A DNA stretch of 64,000 bases from Stenotrophomonas humi. Lineage in GTDB: Bacteria; Pseudomonadota; Gammaproteobacteria; Xanthomonadales; Xanthomonadaceae. Shown in pieces: positions 42,303 to 51,789 of the stretch. The position numbers were made by a program, and so were the translations under genes. The stretch lies in assembly GCF_001431415.1 (NCBI RefSeq), contig NZ_LDJI01000003.1:62001-126000 (forward strand), given 5' to 3'. Under the pieces are notes generated by a model. It did no database searches, was not told the origin of the DNA, and was given only the letters and a program-made list of their open reading frames with translations. Numbering within the stretch: position 1 is the stretch's first letter; every line of letters starts with the position of its first letter.

Positions 42303-43706
42303 TCAGGCGCGACCGTACGTGTCCTCGAAGCGCACGATGTCATCCTCGCCCAGATAGCTGCCCGACTGCACTTCGATCAGCTCCAACGGCAGCTTGCCCG
42401 GGTTGCGCAGGCGGTGCGTAACACCCAACGGGATATAGGTGCTCTGGTTCTCGGCAAGCAACAGCACTTCATCACCGCGGGTGACTTCAGCGGTACCGCT
42501 GACCACGATCCAATGCTCGGCGCGGTGATGGTGCATCTGCAGGCTCAGCGTGCCACCGGGCTTGACGGTGATGCGTTTGACCTGGAAACGCTCGCCATGA
42601 TCGATGGAGTCATACGCGCCCCAAGGGCGATAGACCTTGCGGTGCCAGGTGGCCTCGCTGCGGCCGTCGGCTTTCAGGCGCGCCACGACATCCTTCACTT
42701 CCTGCATGCGGTCGGACCTGCCGACCAGTACCGCGTCATCGGTCTCAACCACGATGACGTCATCCAGTCCGACCATCGCAATCAGGCGCTCACCGTAGGC
42801 GAAGGTGTTGCGGCAATCGATGGCGATGACATCACCGTTGTGCGCGTTGCCGTCGGCATCCTGCTCTGACACATCACGCAACGCAGTCCATGAACCGACA
42901 TCGCTCCAGCCTACATCCAGTGGCACCACGGCGGCGTCGCTGGTCTTTTCCATCACCGCATAATCGATGGAGTCGGATGGGCTGGCCGCGAATGCATCGG
43001 CATCCAGGCGGATGAAATCGCTGTCACGGCGTGCCTTGTCCCACGATGCGCGGCAGGCGGCGAGAATCTGCGGCTGCAGGCGTTCGAGTTCTTCCAGGTA
43101 GCGCGACGCGCGGAACAGGAACATGCCGCTGTTCCAGTAGTACTCGCCCGAGGCGACATAAGCCTCGGCGGTGGCCAGGTCGGGTTTTTCGACAAAGCGC
43201 TCGATGGCGCGGGGACCTTCGCCGGCGGTTGCCTTGATGTAGCCGTAGCCGGTTTCGGGGGCCGTTGGTTGAATGCCGAAAGTGACCAGCTTGCCCTGTT
43301 CGGCAACTGTGGCGGCCAGGGTGATGGCCTGATGGAAGTGCTCGACGTTGCGGATCAGGTGATCCGACGGCAACACCAGCAGCAACGGATCATCGCCATT
43401 GCGGCGTGCTTCCAGTGCTGCCGCGGCGATGGCCGGGGCGGTGTTGCGACCAATCGGCTCCAGCAGGATCGCCGATGGCGTCGTGCCCACCTGCTGCAGC
43501 TGCTCGGCGGCAACAAAGCGGTGCGCTTCGTTGGCCACCACAATGGGTGGCAGCGCGGCCACATCGGCCACGCGCAGCCAGGTGGACTGCAACATGCTGT
43601 GTGTCCCGGACAGCTGCAGGAACTGCTTGGGATAGGCTTCGCGCGACAGCGGCCACAGCCGCGTGCCGGAACCACCAGAGAGGATGACAGGCAGGATCGG
43701 GCTCAT
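42303..43706 (-). CDS. xanB: Mannose-1-phosphate guanylyltransferase / mannose-6-phosphate isomerase
   Basis: Protein of 467 aa, a length typical of XanB. The N-terminal pyrophosphorylase has SGGSGTRLWPLSREAYPKQ, GRNTAPAIA, VLPSDH and FVEKPD. The C-terminal cupin (about 340-467) has the isomerase zinc site QMHHHRAEHWIVVSG. It links fructose-6-phosphate to GDP-mannose together with XanA, for LPS and exopolysaccharide. The ATG at 43706 is the family start. Downstream partner of xanA, eight bases apart. Confidence 0.96.
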   Translation of the reverse strand: MSPILPVILSGGSGTRLWPLSREAYPKQFLQLSGTHSMLQSTWLRVADVAALPPIVVANEAHRFVAAEQLQQVGTTPSAILLEPIGRNTAPAIAAAALEARRNGDDPLLLVLPSDHLIRNVEHFHQAITLAATVAEQGKLVTFGIQPTAPETGYGYIKATAGEGPRAIERFVEKPDLATAEAYVASGEYYWNSGMFLFRASRYLEELERLQPQILAACRASWDKARRDSDFIRLDADAFAASPSDSIDYAVMEKTSDAAVVPLDVGWSDVGSWTALRDVSEQDADGNAHNGDVIAIDCRNTFAYGERLIAMVGLDDVIVVETDDAVLVGRSDRMQEVKDVVARLKADGRSEATWHRKVYRPWGAYDSIDHGERFQVKRITVKPGGTLSLQMHHHRAEHWIVVSGTAEVTRGDEVLLLAENQSTYIPLGVTHRLRNPGKLPLELIEVQSGSYLGEDDIVRFEDTYGRA

Positions 43707-43714
43707 GGCGTTCC

Positions 43715-45061
43715 TCAGGCGGTGATCAGTTCGGAAATTTTGCGGGTGAGTTCGGCCAGCAATGCGGCATCGCCCCGGGTTTCCACATTCAAGCGGAGCA
43801 AAGGTTCGGTATTGGAACTGCGCAGGTTGAAGCGCCATTGGCCGAAATCGGCACTGATGCCATCGGTGTGATCCAGCGCGGGCGACTGTTCGGCGAAGTG
43901 CGCCATGACGCGTGCCACGGCCGCCTTGGCGTCGCTGACCTTGAAGTTGATCTCACCGCTGCAGGGGAAGCGGGCGATGCGGTCTTCGACCAGATCGGCC
44001 AGCGAGTTGCCACTGGTGGAGACCAGCGCAGCGATCAGCAACCACGGAATCATGCCCGAGTCGGCATAAGCGAACTCACGGAAGTAGTGGTGCGCGCTCA
44101 TCTCGCCGCCATACACGGCATTCTCCGCGCGCATCTTTTCCTTGATGAAGGCATGGCCGCTCTTGCACAGCACCGGCACGCCACCGGCTGCTTCCACCAT
44201 TTCCACGGTGTTCCAGGTCAGGCGGGGATCGTGGACGATCTTTCCACCCGGATTGCGCGACAGGATGGCCTTGGCCAGCAGGCCAACCAGGTAGTAGCCC
44301 TCGATGAAACGGCCATCGTGGTCGAAGAAGAAGCAGCGGTCGAAGTCACCGTCCCAGGCAATGCCGAAATCCGCGGAATGCTCGCGCACCGCATTGGCGG
44401 TGGCGGAACGGTTTTCCGGCAGCAACGGATTGGGGATGCCGTTCGGGAAGCTGCCATCGGGTTCATGGCAGATGCGCACGAACTCGAACGGCAGGTGCGG
44501 GGCCAGCAGATCAATGATGGAACCCGCGCCTCCGTTGCCCGCGTTGACCACCAGCTTCAGTGGCTTCAGCGTGGACGCATCCACATAGCTCAGCAGGTGC
44601 TGGATGTAGGCGCTCTTGTCGTGCTCGGCCACCTGTCCGGCGCGGGGTGCCTGCGGTGCACTGTCATCGGCGGCTACTGCGTCGGAAATGGCAAGCAGGC
44701 CGGTGTCCGAGCTGATCGGCTTGGCCTGCTCACGCACCAGCTTCATGCCGTTGTAGTCCATCGGGTTGTGGCTGGCAGTGACCATCACCCCGCCGGCCGC
44801 GTGAAGGTGGCCGGTCTGGAAATAGACTTCCTCGGTGCCGCATAGGCCGATGTCGATGACGTCGCGGCCCTCGCCACGCAGGCCATCAGCAAGTGCATCC
44901 TGCAGGCCCGGGCTGGTCAGGCGCACATCATGGCCCAGTACCACCGGCCCGGCGTCGAGCTGCGTCGCAAGTGCCTTGCCGATTTTGCGGGCCATGTCTT
45001 CGTTGAGTTCGCTGGGCACGCGGCCGCGGATGTCATAAGCCTTGAAGGCGGGAAGGGGCAT
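43715..45061 (-). CDS. xanA: Phosphoglucomutase/phosphomannomutase
   Basis: Protein of 448 aa. It starts LPAFKAYDIRGRVP, the catalytic phosphoserine loop is TASHNP (S97), the metal loop is DGDFDRC, the sugar-specificity loop is GEMSAHHYF, and the phosphate-binding loop is RSSNTEP. It makes glucose-1-phosphate (for dTDP-rhamnose and UDP-sugars) and mannose-1-phosphate (for GDP-mannose). It therefore feeds both rml and xanB routes encoded beside it. Confidence 0.96.
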   Translation of the reverse strand: MPLPAFKAYDIRGRVPSELNEDMARKIGKALATQLDAGPVVLGHDVRLTSPGLQDALADGLRGEGRDVIDIGLCGTEEVYFQTGHLHAAGGVMVTASHNPMDYNGMKLVREQAKPISSDTGLLAISDAVAADDSAPQAPRAGQVAEHDKSAYIQHLLSYVDASTLKPLKLVVNAGNGGAGSIIDLLAPHLPFEFVRICHEPDGSFPNGIPNPLLPENRSATANAVREHSADFGIAWDGDFDRCFFFDHDGRFIEGYYLVGLLAKAILSRNPGGKIVHDPRLTWNTVEMVEAAGGVPVLCKSGHAFIKEKMRAENAVYGGEMSAHHYFREFAYADSGMIPWLLIAALVSTSGNSLADLVEDRIARFPCSGEINFKVSDAKAAVARVMAHFAEQSPALDHTDGISADFGQWRFNLRSSNTEPLLRLNVETRGDAALLAELTRKISELITA

Positions 45062-45203
45062 GCAAGCGTCCTGCGGGTGATAGACGGCTAGTTTAATCGG
45101 CTCAGGGGCGCAAAGCTGTCTGTGGACTGGACGAACGTCCAAGGCGGCTGGCGGCGGACAATGGCTAGAATGCGGGAATCATTACTACTGTGGGCGTGAA
45201 GCG

Positions 45204-45938
45204 ATGAGCGATCTCTCAATCCCGACCGGGCAGCGCGGCAAAGTGTTTCCCAGCGCCGCGCAGGCCCTGGCCGGCATCGTGGCCGATGGCCAGACCCTGG
45301 CCGTCGGTGGTTTCGGACTGTGCGGCATCCCCGAGGCGCTGATTGCCGCGCTGCGTGACAGCGGGGTCAAGGGCCTGACCGCCATTTCCAACAATGCCGG
45401 TGTCGATGGCTTCGGCCTGGGCCAGCTGCTGGAAACCCGCCAGATCAAGAAGATGATTTCGTCCTATGTGGGCGAGAACAAGGAGTTCGAGCGGCAATAC
45501 CTGGCCGGCGAACTGGAGCTGGAGTTCAATCCGCAGGGCACCCTGGCCGAGCGTCTGCGCGCGGGCGGCGCCGGAATCCCCGCCTTCTTCACCGCCACCG
45601 GTTACGGCACGATCGTGGCCGAAGGCAAGGAGACGCGCGAGTTCGATGGCAAGCACTACGTGCTGGAAACCGCACTCAAGGCCGACGTGTCGCTGGTCAA
45701 GGCCTGGAAGGCGGATACCGCGGGCAACCTGTTGTTCCGCAAGACCGCGCGCAACTTCAACCCGGCCTGCGCCATGGCTGGCAAGGTCTGCGTGGTCGAA
45801 GTGGAGGAGATCGTGGCGCTTGGCGCGATCGACCCGGACCAGGTGCACCTGCCGGGCATCTACGTGGATCGCATCGTATTGAACGCAACGCCGGAGAAGC
45901 GCATCGAACAGCGCACCGTGCGTCAGGAGGGGAACTGA
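45204..45938 (+). CDS. scoA: 3-oxoacid CoA-transferase subunit A
   Basis: Protein of 244 aa of CoA transferase family I, alpha subunit: [14 protein letters not shown] near residue 34, [12 protein letters not shown], and the [16 protein letters not shown] glycine loop. It exchanges CoA between succinyl-CoA and acetoacetate or a related 3-oxoacid. From memory, this pair next to xanAB in Xanthomonas is labelled lpsI/lpsJ because of its location, not because of a proven LPS role. It might use the acetoacetate released by fahA, but that link is inference. Confidence 0.93.
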   Translation: MSDLSIPTGQRGKVFPSAAQALAGIVADGQTLAVGGFGLCGIPEALIAALRDSGVKGLTAISNNAGVDGFGLGQLLETRQIKKMISSYVGENKEFERQYLAGELELEFNPQGTLAERLRAGGAGIPAFFTATGYGTIVAEGKETREFDGKHYVLETALKADVSLVKAWKADTAGNLLFRKTARNFNPACAMAGKVCVVEVEEIVALGAIDPDQVHLPGIYVDRIVLNATPEKRIEQRTVRQEGN

Positions 45939-45939
45939 A

Positions 45940-46572
45940 ATGGCCTGGACCCGTGACGAAATGGCAGCGCGTGCTGCCCGTGAGCTGACCGACGGCGCCT
46001 ACGTGAACCTCGGTATCGGCCTGCCGACGCTGGTGGCCAACCATATCCCGGAAGGCATGGATGTCTGGCTGCAGTCCGAGAACGGCCTGCTCGGTATCGG
46101 GCCGTTTCCGACCGACAGCGAAGTCGACGCCGACCTGATCAACGCCGGCAAGCAGACCGTCACCGCGCGTGCCGGTGCCAGCTATTTCGGCAGTCATGAC
46201 TCGTTCGCGATGATCCGCGGCGGTCACATCAACCTGGCCATCCTGGGCGCGATGCAGGTCACCGACAAGGGTGATCTTGCCAACTGGATGGTGCCCGGCA
46301 AGATGGTCAAGGGCATGGGCGGCGCGATGGACCTGGTGGCCGGGGTGCAGCGCGTGGTGGTGCTGATGGAGCACACCGCCAAGAACGGTGAGCACAAGGT
46401 GCTGCCCGAATGCACCTTGCCGCTGACCGGCGTGGGCGTGGTCAACCGCATCATCACTGACCTCGCGGTGTTCGATGTCACTCCTGAGGGCCTGGTGTTG
46501 GTCGAGGCTGCACCTGGCGTCAGCGATGAAGAGCTGAAGGAAAAGACGGGTGTGACGTTCGGGCACGCGTGA
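45940..46572 (+). CDS. scoB: 3-oxoacid CoA-transferase subunit B
   Basis: Protein of 210 aa, beta subunit. [14 protein letters not shown] is followed by the active-site glutamate in QSENGLLG, then [16 protein letters not shown] and [10 protein letters not shown]. It forms the heterodimer or tetramer with ScoA; its ATG follows the scoA stop by one base. Confidence 0.94.
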   Translation: MAWTRDEMAARAARELTDGAYVNLGIGLPTLVANHIPEGMDVWLQSENGLLGIGPFPTDSEVDADLINAGKQTVTARAGASYFGSHDSFAMIRGGHINLAILGAMQVTDKGDLANWMVPGKMVKGMGGAMDLVAGVQRVVVLMEHTAKNGEHKVLPECTLPLTGVGVVNRIITDLAVFDVTPEGLVLVEAAPGVSDEELKEKTGVTFGHA

Positions 46573-46581
46573 GCCGGGTCT

Positions 46582-46605
46582 TGCGGGCCGAACTTTCGGC
46601 CCGCA
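46582..46605. terminator. Hairpin between convergent scoB and the WbsX fusion gene
   Basis: TGCGGGCCGAA (46582-46592) pairs perfectly with TTCGGCCCGCA (46595-46605). No U-run. It lies ten bases from both stop codons, so it probably marks both transcript ends. Confidence 0.65.
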
Positions 46606-46615
46606 GTCCTGGGTG

Positions 46616-48694
46616 TTACCGACGGCGGGCGTACGCGTAGTCGTGATCAGGCGCTGGATCCTGGTTTGAGTTACCGGTCAGCGTGGATGTTTCGATGATC
46701 TGGAAGCCCGCGGCATGAACAACCGCACCGCTTATCCGCTCGATGGCATGCGCCAGTGTGCCGTCGATCTGTCCTGTTTCAGATTCAAACGCACTCGTAT
46801 GGAGATGCGCATCCAGCAGCGGGCGTAGCGCCGACAGCCGCACCCAGAACATGCTGCCAGAAGCGAACAGATCGGCCTCGATGTCCTCGTCAAGTCCCAG
46901 GCGGGCCTGCAGCTTTTCAAGATGGGAGATATTGCCTCCCATGAACTGTGTGACAGGAAGCAGATGGCCGGCAGGAGCGATCATGCCCACATCAGGATGT
47001 AGGCGCAGATACTCCAGGATGGTTTGGCCAGTTTGATTCCCAATCAGCTTGTCCACCATTTCCCTGCGCCATTGGTCACCGTTGCCGCGGTGGACCGAGC
47101 GCTTTGTGTGCAGCTTCAGCACGACATCCTCGCCTTCGTCGAGCAGACGATTGGCTGCATGCAGGAAGGGCAGGATGTCCCGTCCTCTGTTGGCGAATGC
47201 CAGCACGTCTATTTCGTCGCCAAGTCGATGCTTGGCAACAATTCGGCGCACGTCCGTGTCGTGTTCGTGCGTGGTGGTTATCACGATACGTGCCTGCAGT
47301 GCGCTGGATTCAACGATGCCCAGCAGCTCTTCAAGCACGTCCAGGTACCAAGCATGTATGACGATACATGGCCGACGTACAGAGACAGTCCGAGGCTTGA
47401 GTGCCTGTCGGGTTGCGGCCAGCCACGCATGGCCCAGGCGCGCATCCGGTTCCAGTACTGCCCCTTCGGCCCATTCGTTCCAGGCATTGATGAAAACCAC
47501 GCGCTGCGCTGGCGGTGTATCAGCAAGCCGCTTGTGGAGGGTTGTGTGCAGCCAATCGCAATAGCCGCGTGGCGATGCATGCAGGTAGACCCTTCCGCGA
47601 CCGGAGCGGCGGGCTTCATTGTCCCAACCCGGGTTGACTCCCGGATAGAGCGTGTAGTCGGGAAGCTTCCGGTTGGAAACTTCCCGGGCAAGCTCACGCC
47701 AGTCCCGTACATCCCCCTGGAAATCGGGGTTGATCAGCCACTGATTGGCCGAAAGTGAGCGTGGGTTGCTCATGTTCGGCGGAAATTCGACCGCAGCGTC
47801 AAAGCCGATGTCGCGGGGATCGGGGCGCTCGAAGCCTTGGACATAGGCCAGGTGGATCTCTCCGATGCCATTGTCCAGGCACCAGTTACGCCAGCGTTGT
47901 CCCGTTGCACGGGCATCGGGCAGTAGATTGGGTCGGTACACCAACAGCATCGGCTTGCCGTCGACCTTGAGCGCCCGGCGATCACGAAGGTAAGGGGCGA
48001 TGTGGCTGATGAAGGCCAGATCATCTTCCGCACTATGTTGTTGCCCGATAAGGATGTCCTCGTCGCGACCATCCCAACGTCTTGCCCAGTTCTCGTTTGC
48101 CCAGCACAGGCAGAAAGGCAGGTCGATGCTGTCGTCGGCCAACCATTGACGCAGCGGTGCCTCCATAAGGGTGCGCCCGCTGAACCAATAGAAATAGAAG
48201 CAGAAGGCACCAATGCCATACTCGGCGGCCAGTTGAGCCTGATCGCGCATGATCTGAGGGTTGCCTAGATCATAGAAGCCGAGATCGGCGGGCAGGCGTG
48301 GCTGGATGTGACCTTCAAACTGCGGCAGCGCTCGGGTGACATTGCGCCACTCGGTGAATCCTTTGCCCCACCAGGCATCGTTCTCCGCAAAAGTGTGGAA
48401 CTGGGGAAGATAGAAAGCCACCAATGTCGCCGGCACGGGGGATGGCAAGGGCGCTTGCTTGTATGGCACATGGCCAATGGCTGCTTCGTCGGCACGCCAA
48501 TACGGGCGTGTCGTCGAGTGTCCGGTGACCTCATGGGCACTGTCACGCCCGCGTGCTGGAAGCGGTATCCAATCCCCATGACGGCTCATCAGCCGTGTCC
48601 GCAGTCGATCGCGTTGCCCCTCGCTCAGTGGGAGCGCGCGGAACAGGCTGCGCAACAATGGGTAGAGCGCCTGCCGCAGACGGTTGTTGTTCAC
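46616..48694 (-). CDS. WbsX-type / RgpF-type polysaccharide protein fusion
   Basis: Protein of about 692 aa. Residues about 75-430 match the WbsX family: VAFYLPQFHTFAENDAWWGKGFTEW, CFYFYWFSGRTLMEAPL, FCLCWANENWARRWDG, NAWNEWAEGAVLEPD. Residues about 440-680 match rhamnan synthesis protein F: VIHAWYLDVLEELL, VLKLHTKRS, IGMIAP-like VGMIAPAG, SGSMFWVR. Probably adds or modifies rhamnose residues of the surface glycan made from the adjacent rml products. The start is uncertain; GTG 48694 precedes the hydrophobic-basic N terminus RLRQALYPLLRSLFRALPL, and ATG 48763 is an alternative. Confidence 0.8.
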   Translation of the reverse strand: MNNNRLRQALYPLLRSLFRALPLSEGQRDRLRTRLMSRHGDWIPLPARGRDSAHEVTGHSTTRPYWRADEAAIGHVPYKQAPLPSPVPATLVAFYLPQFHTFAENDAWWGKGFTEWRNVTRALPQFEGHIQPRLPADLGFYDLGNPQIMRDQAQLAAEYGIGAFCFYFYWFSGRTLMEAPLRQWLADDSIDLPFCLCWANENWARRWDGRDEDILIGQQHSAEDDLAFISHIAPYLRDRRALKVDGKPMLLVYRPNLLPDARATGQRWRNWCLDNGIGEIHLAYVQGFERPDPRDIGFDAAVEFPPNMSNPRSLSANQWLINPDFQGDVRDWRELAREVSNRKLPDYTLYPGVNPGWDNEARRSGRGRVYLHASPRGYCDWLHTTLHKRLADTPPAQRVVFINAWNEWAEGAVLEPDARLGHAWLAATRQALKPRTVSVRRPCIVIHAWYLDVLEELLGIVESSALQARIVITTTHEHDTDVRRIVAKHRLGDEIDVLAFANRGRDILPFLHAANRLLDEGEDVVLKLHTKRSVHRGNGDQWRREMVDKLIGNQTGQTILEYLRLHPDVGMIAPAGHLLPVTQFMGGNISHLEKLQARLGLDEDIEADLFASGSMFWVRLSALRPLLDAHLHTSAFESETGQIDGTLAHAIERISGAVVHAAGFQIIETSTLTGNSNQDPAPDHDYAYARRR

Positions 48695-48817
48695 GGGCCG
48701 ATGACCTGCGGACGATGAAGAGAGGCGGGCATCCGAACTCCGAAAAGCATATGCGGTTGGCATTCTCGGATGTTGTGGCTTTCCCGGCAAACCCAATTGC
48801 CATGTTAGCGTTCGGCC

Positions 48818-49432
48818 ATGCTGTTCCCCCGCGAGCTCCCCGACGCCGACATCCGCCACCTTCCCGGCTGGCTGCAGCCCGCCGAGGCGGATGCCTTGCT
48901 CCACACCTTGGGCGAAACGGTACCGTGGGACGTCCACCGCATCCGGATGTTCGGCCGCTGGGTGGACTCACCCCGGCTGAGTTGCTGGATCGGCGATCCG
49001 CAGGCGCACTACCGGTATTCAGGTGCGGATTTCGTGCCGCAGCCCTGGCCGCCGTCGTTGTTGCCCTTGCGCGAACGTCTGCAGCAGGCCTGCGCGGCGC
49101 GGTTCAACAGCGTGTTGATCAACCGCTATCGCGATGGACGCGACGGCATGGGCTGGCACAGCGATGATGAGCCTGAACTGGCGGAGCGCCCGGTAATCGC
49201 CTCGTTGAGCCTTGGCGCAGCCCGGCGCTTCCTCCTTCGCCGGCGTGACGATCATGCGCTGACGGCCGAGTTCCTGCTCGCCCATGGCGACCTGCTGGTG
49301 ATGGCCGGCGATACCCAGCGCTTCTACCAGCATGCGTTGCCGAAGACCGCCCGCCCGCTGGGCGAGCGGATCAACCTTACTTTCCGCTGGGTTTCAGGCC
49401 GGTGGCCCGAGCGGCATCCTGCTGGCCGCTGA
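48818..49432 (+). CDS. alkB: Alpha-ketoglutarate-dependent dioxygenase, AlkB family
   Basis: Protein of 204 aa, Fe(II)/2-oxoglutarate oxygenase that removes alkyl groups from DNA or RNA bases. The iron triad H114-x-D116...H172 (GWHSDDE, FYQHALP), the RxNxTxR site at 184-190, and NRYRDG with GWHSD are all present. The length and PSLLPL region fit AlkB homologues of the ALKBH2/3 type. Its 3' end overlaps the convergent lipoprotein gene by 56 bases. Confidence 0.93.
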   Translation: MLFPRELPDADIRHLPGWLQPAEADALLHTLGETVPWDVHRIRMFGRWVDSPRLSCWIGDPQAHYRYSGADFVPQPWPPSLLPLRERLQQACAARFNSVLINRYRDGRDGMGWHSDDEPELAERPVIASLSLGAARRFLLRRRDDHALTAEFLLAHGDLLVMAGDTQRFYQHALPKTARPLGERINLTFRWVSGRWPERHPAGR

Positions 49433-50033
49433 CCAGGGTCCAACCGATCAACTCGGTGGCTACCTTGTCCAACGCGCCTTCAAAGGCATGGGCAACATGG
49501 GGCAGTTCGGTGGAGGTTGCCGGCTCGGCGACCAGGAAGGTGCGTGAGGCCACCACGCGCTGGTCGATGCTGTGGATCAGTTTGGCGTTCAGTTCGATGG
49601 TGGCTGCGGGCATGTCGCCGCCGCGGTAGTCGGCCTCGAAGCGACGCAGGTCGGTGGTCAGCTTGTAGTCCGAACGGATGCCGGTGGCGATGCGGGCCAC
49701 CGCGCTGATCCGCCCCGAATCCTCGAAGCCGCGCAGCAGGGTGTCTTCCAGCATGTCGGTGGCCGGCTGCGACCAGGTCGCGCCACGGTAGACCTCCAGT
49801 TCGCCGGGCGTAGGGCGCACATTGATGCGCGGGCTGTCGACCAGGCGCGCGGCGCTGGGCTTGGCAATGGACAGCTGCCAGTTCACCTGCGGCCACGCGG
49901 GGTCGGCGGCGACCCGCACCTGCGGGGCATAGATGGTGGTGGACTGGCGGTCGCCGCCGGCAAGGACCGAGCAGCCGGACAACACCAGCAGGCATAACGG
50001 GGCGAGCAGTTGGGTCGGCAGGGCGCGCTTCAT
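49377..50033 (-). CDS. ABC-transport auxiliary lipoprotein (PqiC/YmbA type)
   Basis: Protein of 218 aa with a lipoprotein signal (LLVLSGC, lipidated Cys21) and the PF03886-like body (TIYAPQVRV, SPRINVRPTPGELEVYRGATWSQPATDMLEDTLLRGFEDSGRI). Such lipoproteins line the periplasmic path of MCE lipid transporters. Last gene of the four-gene operon, overlapping the MCE gene by ATGA and the alkB 3' end on the other strand. Confidence 0.88.
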   Translation of the reverse strand: MKRALPTQLLAPLCLLVLSGCSVLAGGDRQSTTIYAPQVRVAADPAWPQVNWQLSIAKPSAARLVDSPRINVRPTPGELEVYRGATWSQPATDMLEDTLLRGFEDSGRISAVARIATGIRSDYKLTTDLRRFEADYRGGDMPAATIELNAKLIHSIDQRVVASRTFLVAEPATSTELPHVAHAFEGALDKVATELIGWTLVSGQQDAARATGLKPSGK

Positions 50034-50956
50034 TTGGGATCAAACTCCTTGGGGGCATCGCGACCGAGCAGGTAGCGGGCCGGGTTGTTCTCCAGCCGGT
50101 CGCTGACGCGGCGCAGGTCACGGATCAGGCCTCGCAGTTCGGTCAGGGTCGGGCCGAGCTGGGCCAAGCCGTCGTTGGCGAAGCTGTTGATGGCGGCGCG
50201 GTTCTCGCCAAGGATGGCGTCGGCATTGCCGGCCGCCGAGTCGAGTTTGCTGAGGCTGGTGTCGAGCTTGTCCAGCGTGGCTGGCAGCTGCCGCAGCACG
50301 TTCTGGTCGAGGTTGGCGATGGCACCGTTGGCGGTGTTGAGCGTGGTGTTGAGGTTGCGCGCGGCATCGCGCGCTTCGACCAGCAGCGCCTGCGTGCCTG
50401 CATCGCGGTCGGCCAGGCCGCTGCTGATGGTTTCCAGGTGGGCCAGGGTGGTCGAGATGCGGTCCACGTTCTTGTCGCTGAGCAGCTGGTCCATGCGCTC
50501 GACCACCCGGTTGGCCACGTCGGTGATGTTCTGCAATGCCGAGGGTGCGGTGGCGATGGTGGGAATGGGCTCGCGGCTGGAGGCTGTCAGTGCCGGCGCC
50601 TGGGGCGTGCCGCCGCTGAGCTGGATGATGGACGGCCCGGTGAGGCTGGTGATGGCCAGTTTGGCGCGGGTGTCTGTCTTTACCGGTGTGGTCGAGTTCA
50701 ACCGTAGCCGGGCGATGACTTTGCGCGGGTCATCCGGGGCCAGCGTCAGTTCGGTGATCGAGCCCACCGCGATGCCGTTGTACTGCACCGGGCTGCCTAC
50801 CGACAGGCCGGTGACGGCTTCCGTGAACACCACGCGATACTCCTGCCAGGTGCGGTCGGAGGAATACTTGGCAGCCCACAGGCCGAACACCAGCAGCGCC
50901 ATGGCCACCACTATGGTGAAGGCGCCGATCAGGACGTAGTTGGCTTTGGTTTCCAT
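50030..50956 (-). CDS. MCE-domain protein (MlaD-like)
   Basis: Protein of 308 aa. One N-terminal membrane helix (residues 8-30, VLIGAFTIVVAMALLVFGLWAA) is followed by one MCE domain (VVFTEAVTGLSVGSPVQYNGIAVGSI, SLTGPSIIQL). A long helical tail follows (about 120-290), much longer than in MlaD of E. coli. It forms the periplasmic lipid-binding ring of a phospholipid transporter. Start at ATG 50956 chosen by homology. Confidence 0.9.
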   Translation of the reverse strand: METKANYVLIGAFTIVVAMALLVFGLWAAKYSSDRTWQEYRVVFTEAVTGLSVGSPVQYNGIAVGSITELTLAPDDPRKVIARLRLNSTTPVKTDTRAKLAITSLTGPSIIQLSGGTPQAPALTASSREPIPTIATAPSALQNITDVANRVVERMDQLLSDKNVDRISTTLAHLETISSGLADRDAGTQALLVEARDAARNLNTTLNTANGAIANLDQNVLRQLPATLDKLDTSLSKLDSAAGNADAILGENRAAINSFANDGLAQLGPTLTELRGLIRDLRRVSDRLENNPARYLLGRDAPKEFDPK

Positions 50957-50958
50957 GG

Positions 50959-51774
50959 TCAGGCGTTCTCGGACTGGATGCCGCGCGCGGCGCGGGCACG
51001 GGGGCCGTGGAAATACTCGCGTATCCACGGATGGTCGAGTTGTTCGATCTCCGGCAGCGGTGCACACGCCACCACCTTGCGGTCGGCCAGCACCGCCACC
51101 CGGTCACAGATAGCGTAAAGCGTGTCCAGATCGTGTGTGATGAGGAAGACCGTCAGGCCCAGTGCTTCCTGCAGCGTCTTGATGAGATGGTCGAACGCGG
51201 CCGCGCCAATGGGATCCAGGCCGGCAGTGGGTTCGTCCAGGAACAGCAGTGGCGGGTCAAGCGCGAGTGCGCGGGCCAGGCCGGCGCGTTTGCGCATGCC
51301 GCCAGACAGCTGCGACGGCAGTTTGTTGATGGCATCGGCCGGCAGGCCGGCCAGTTTCACTTTCAACAGCGCCAGTTCGTAATGCCAGCGTTCGTTCAAT
51401 TCCGGGTGGTGCTCCTTGAGCGGCACCTGCACGTTCTCGCCGACGGTTAGCGAGGAGAACAGGGCGCCATCCTGGAACAGCACGCCGGTATTGCGCTCGA
51501 TCTGCAGCCGGTCGGCCGGGTTGTCCGAGCGTGCGTCGATGCCCAGTACTTCCATCTGCCCGGCATCGGGTTTGCGCAGGCCCAGGATGGAGCGCATCAA
51601 CACCGATTTGCCGGTACCCGAGCCACCGACCACGCCGAGGATCTCGCCGCGCCGCACGTCCAGGTCCAGATCTTCATGCACGGTCTGGCTGCCGAAACGG
51701 TTGACCAGCCCACGCACGCGGATGGCCATGTCAGCCGCGGGTTTGTCGGTGGTGAGGGAATGAATTGCCATCAT
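50959..51774 (-). CDS. ABC transporter ATPase of the MCE system (MlaF-like)
   Basis: Protein of 271 aa. Walker A GGSGTGKS near 50-57, Q-loop FQDGALFSSLTV, signature LSGGMRKRAGLARA, Walker B PLLFLDEPTAGLDP and switch THDL are complete. It drives lipid movement between membranes. Two bases separate its stop from the MCE gene. Confidence 0.93.
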   Translation of the reverse strand: MMAIHSLTTDKPAADMAIRVRGLVNRFGSQTVHEDLDLDVRRGEILGVVGGSGTGKSVLMRSILGLRKPDAGQMEVLGIDARSDNPADRLQIERNTGVLFQDGALFSSLTVGENVQVPLKEHHPELNERWHYELALLKVKLAGLPADAINKLPSQLSGGMRKRAGLARALALDPPLLFLDEPTAGLDPIGAAAFDHLIKTLQEALGLTVFLITHDLDTLYAICDRVAVLADRKVVACAPLPEIEQLDHPWIREYFHGPRARAARGIQSENA

Positions 51775-51789
51775 CGTCCAGTGGTCCGC

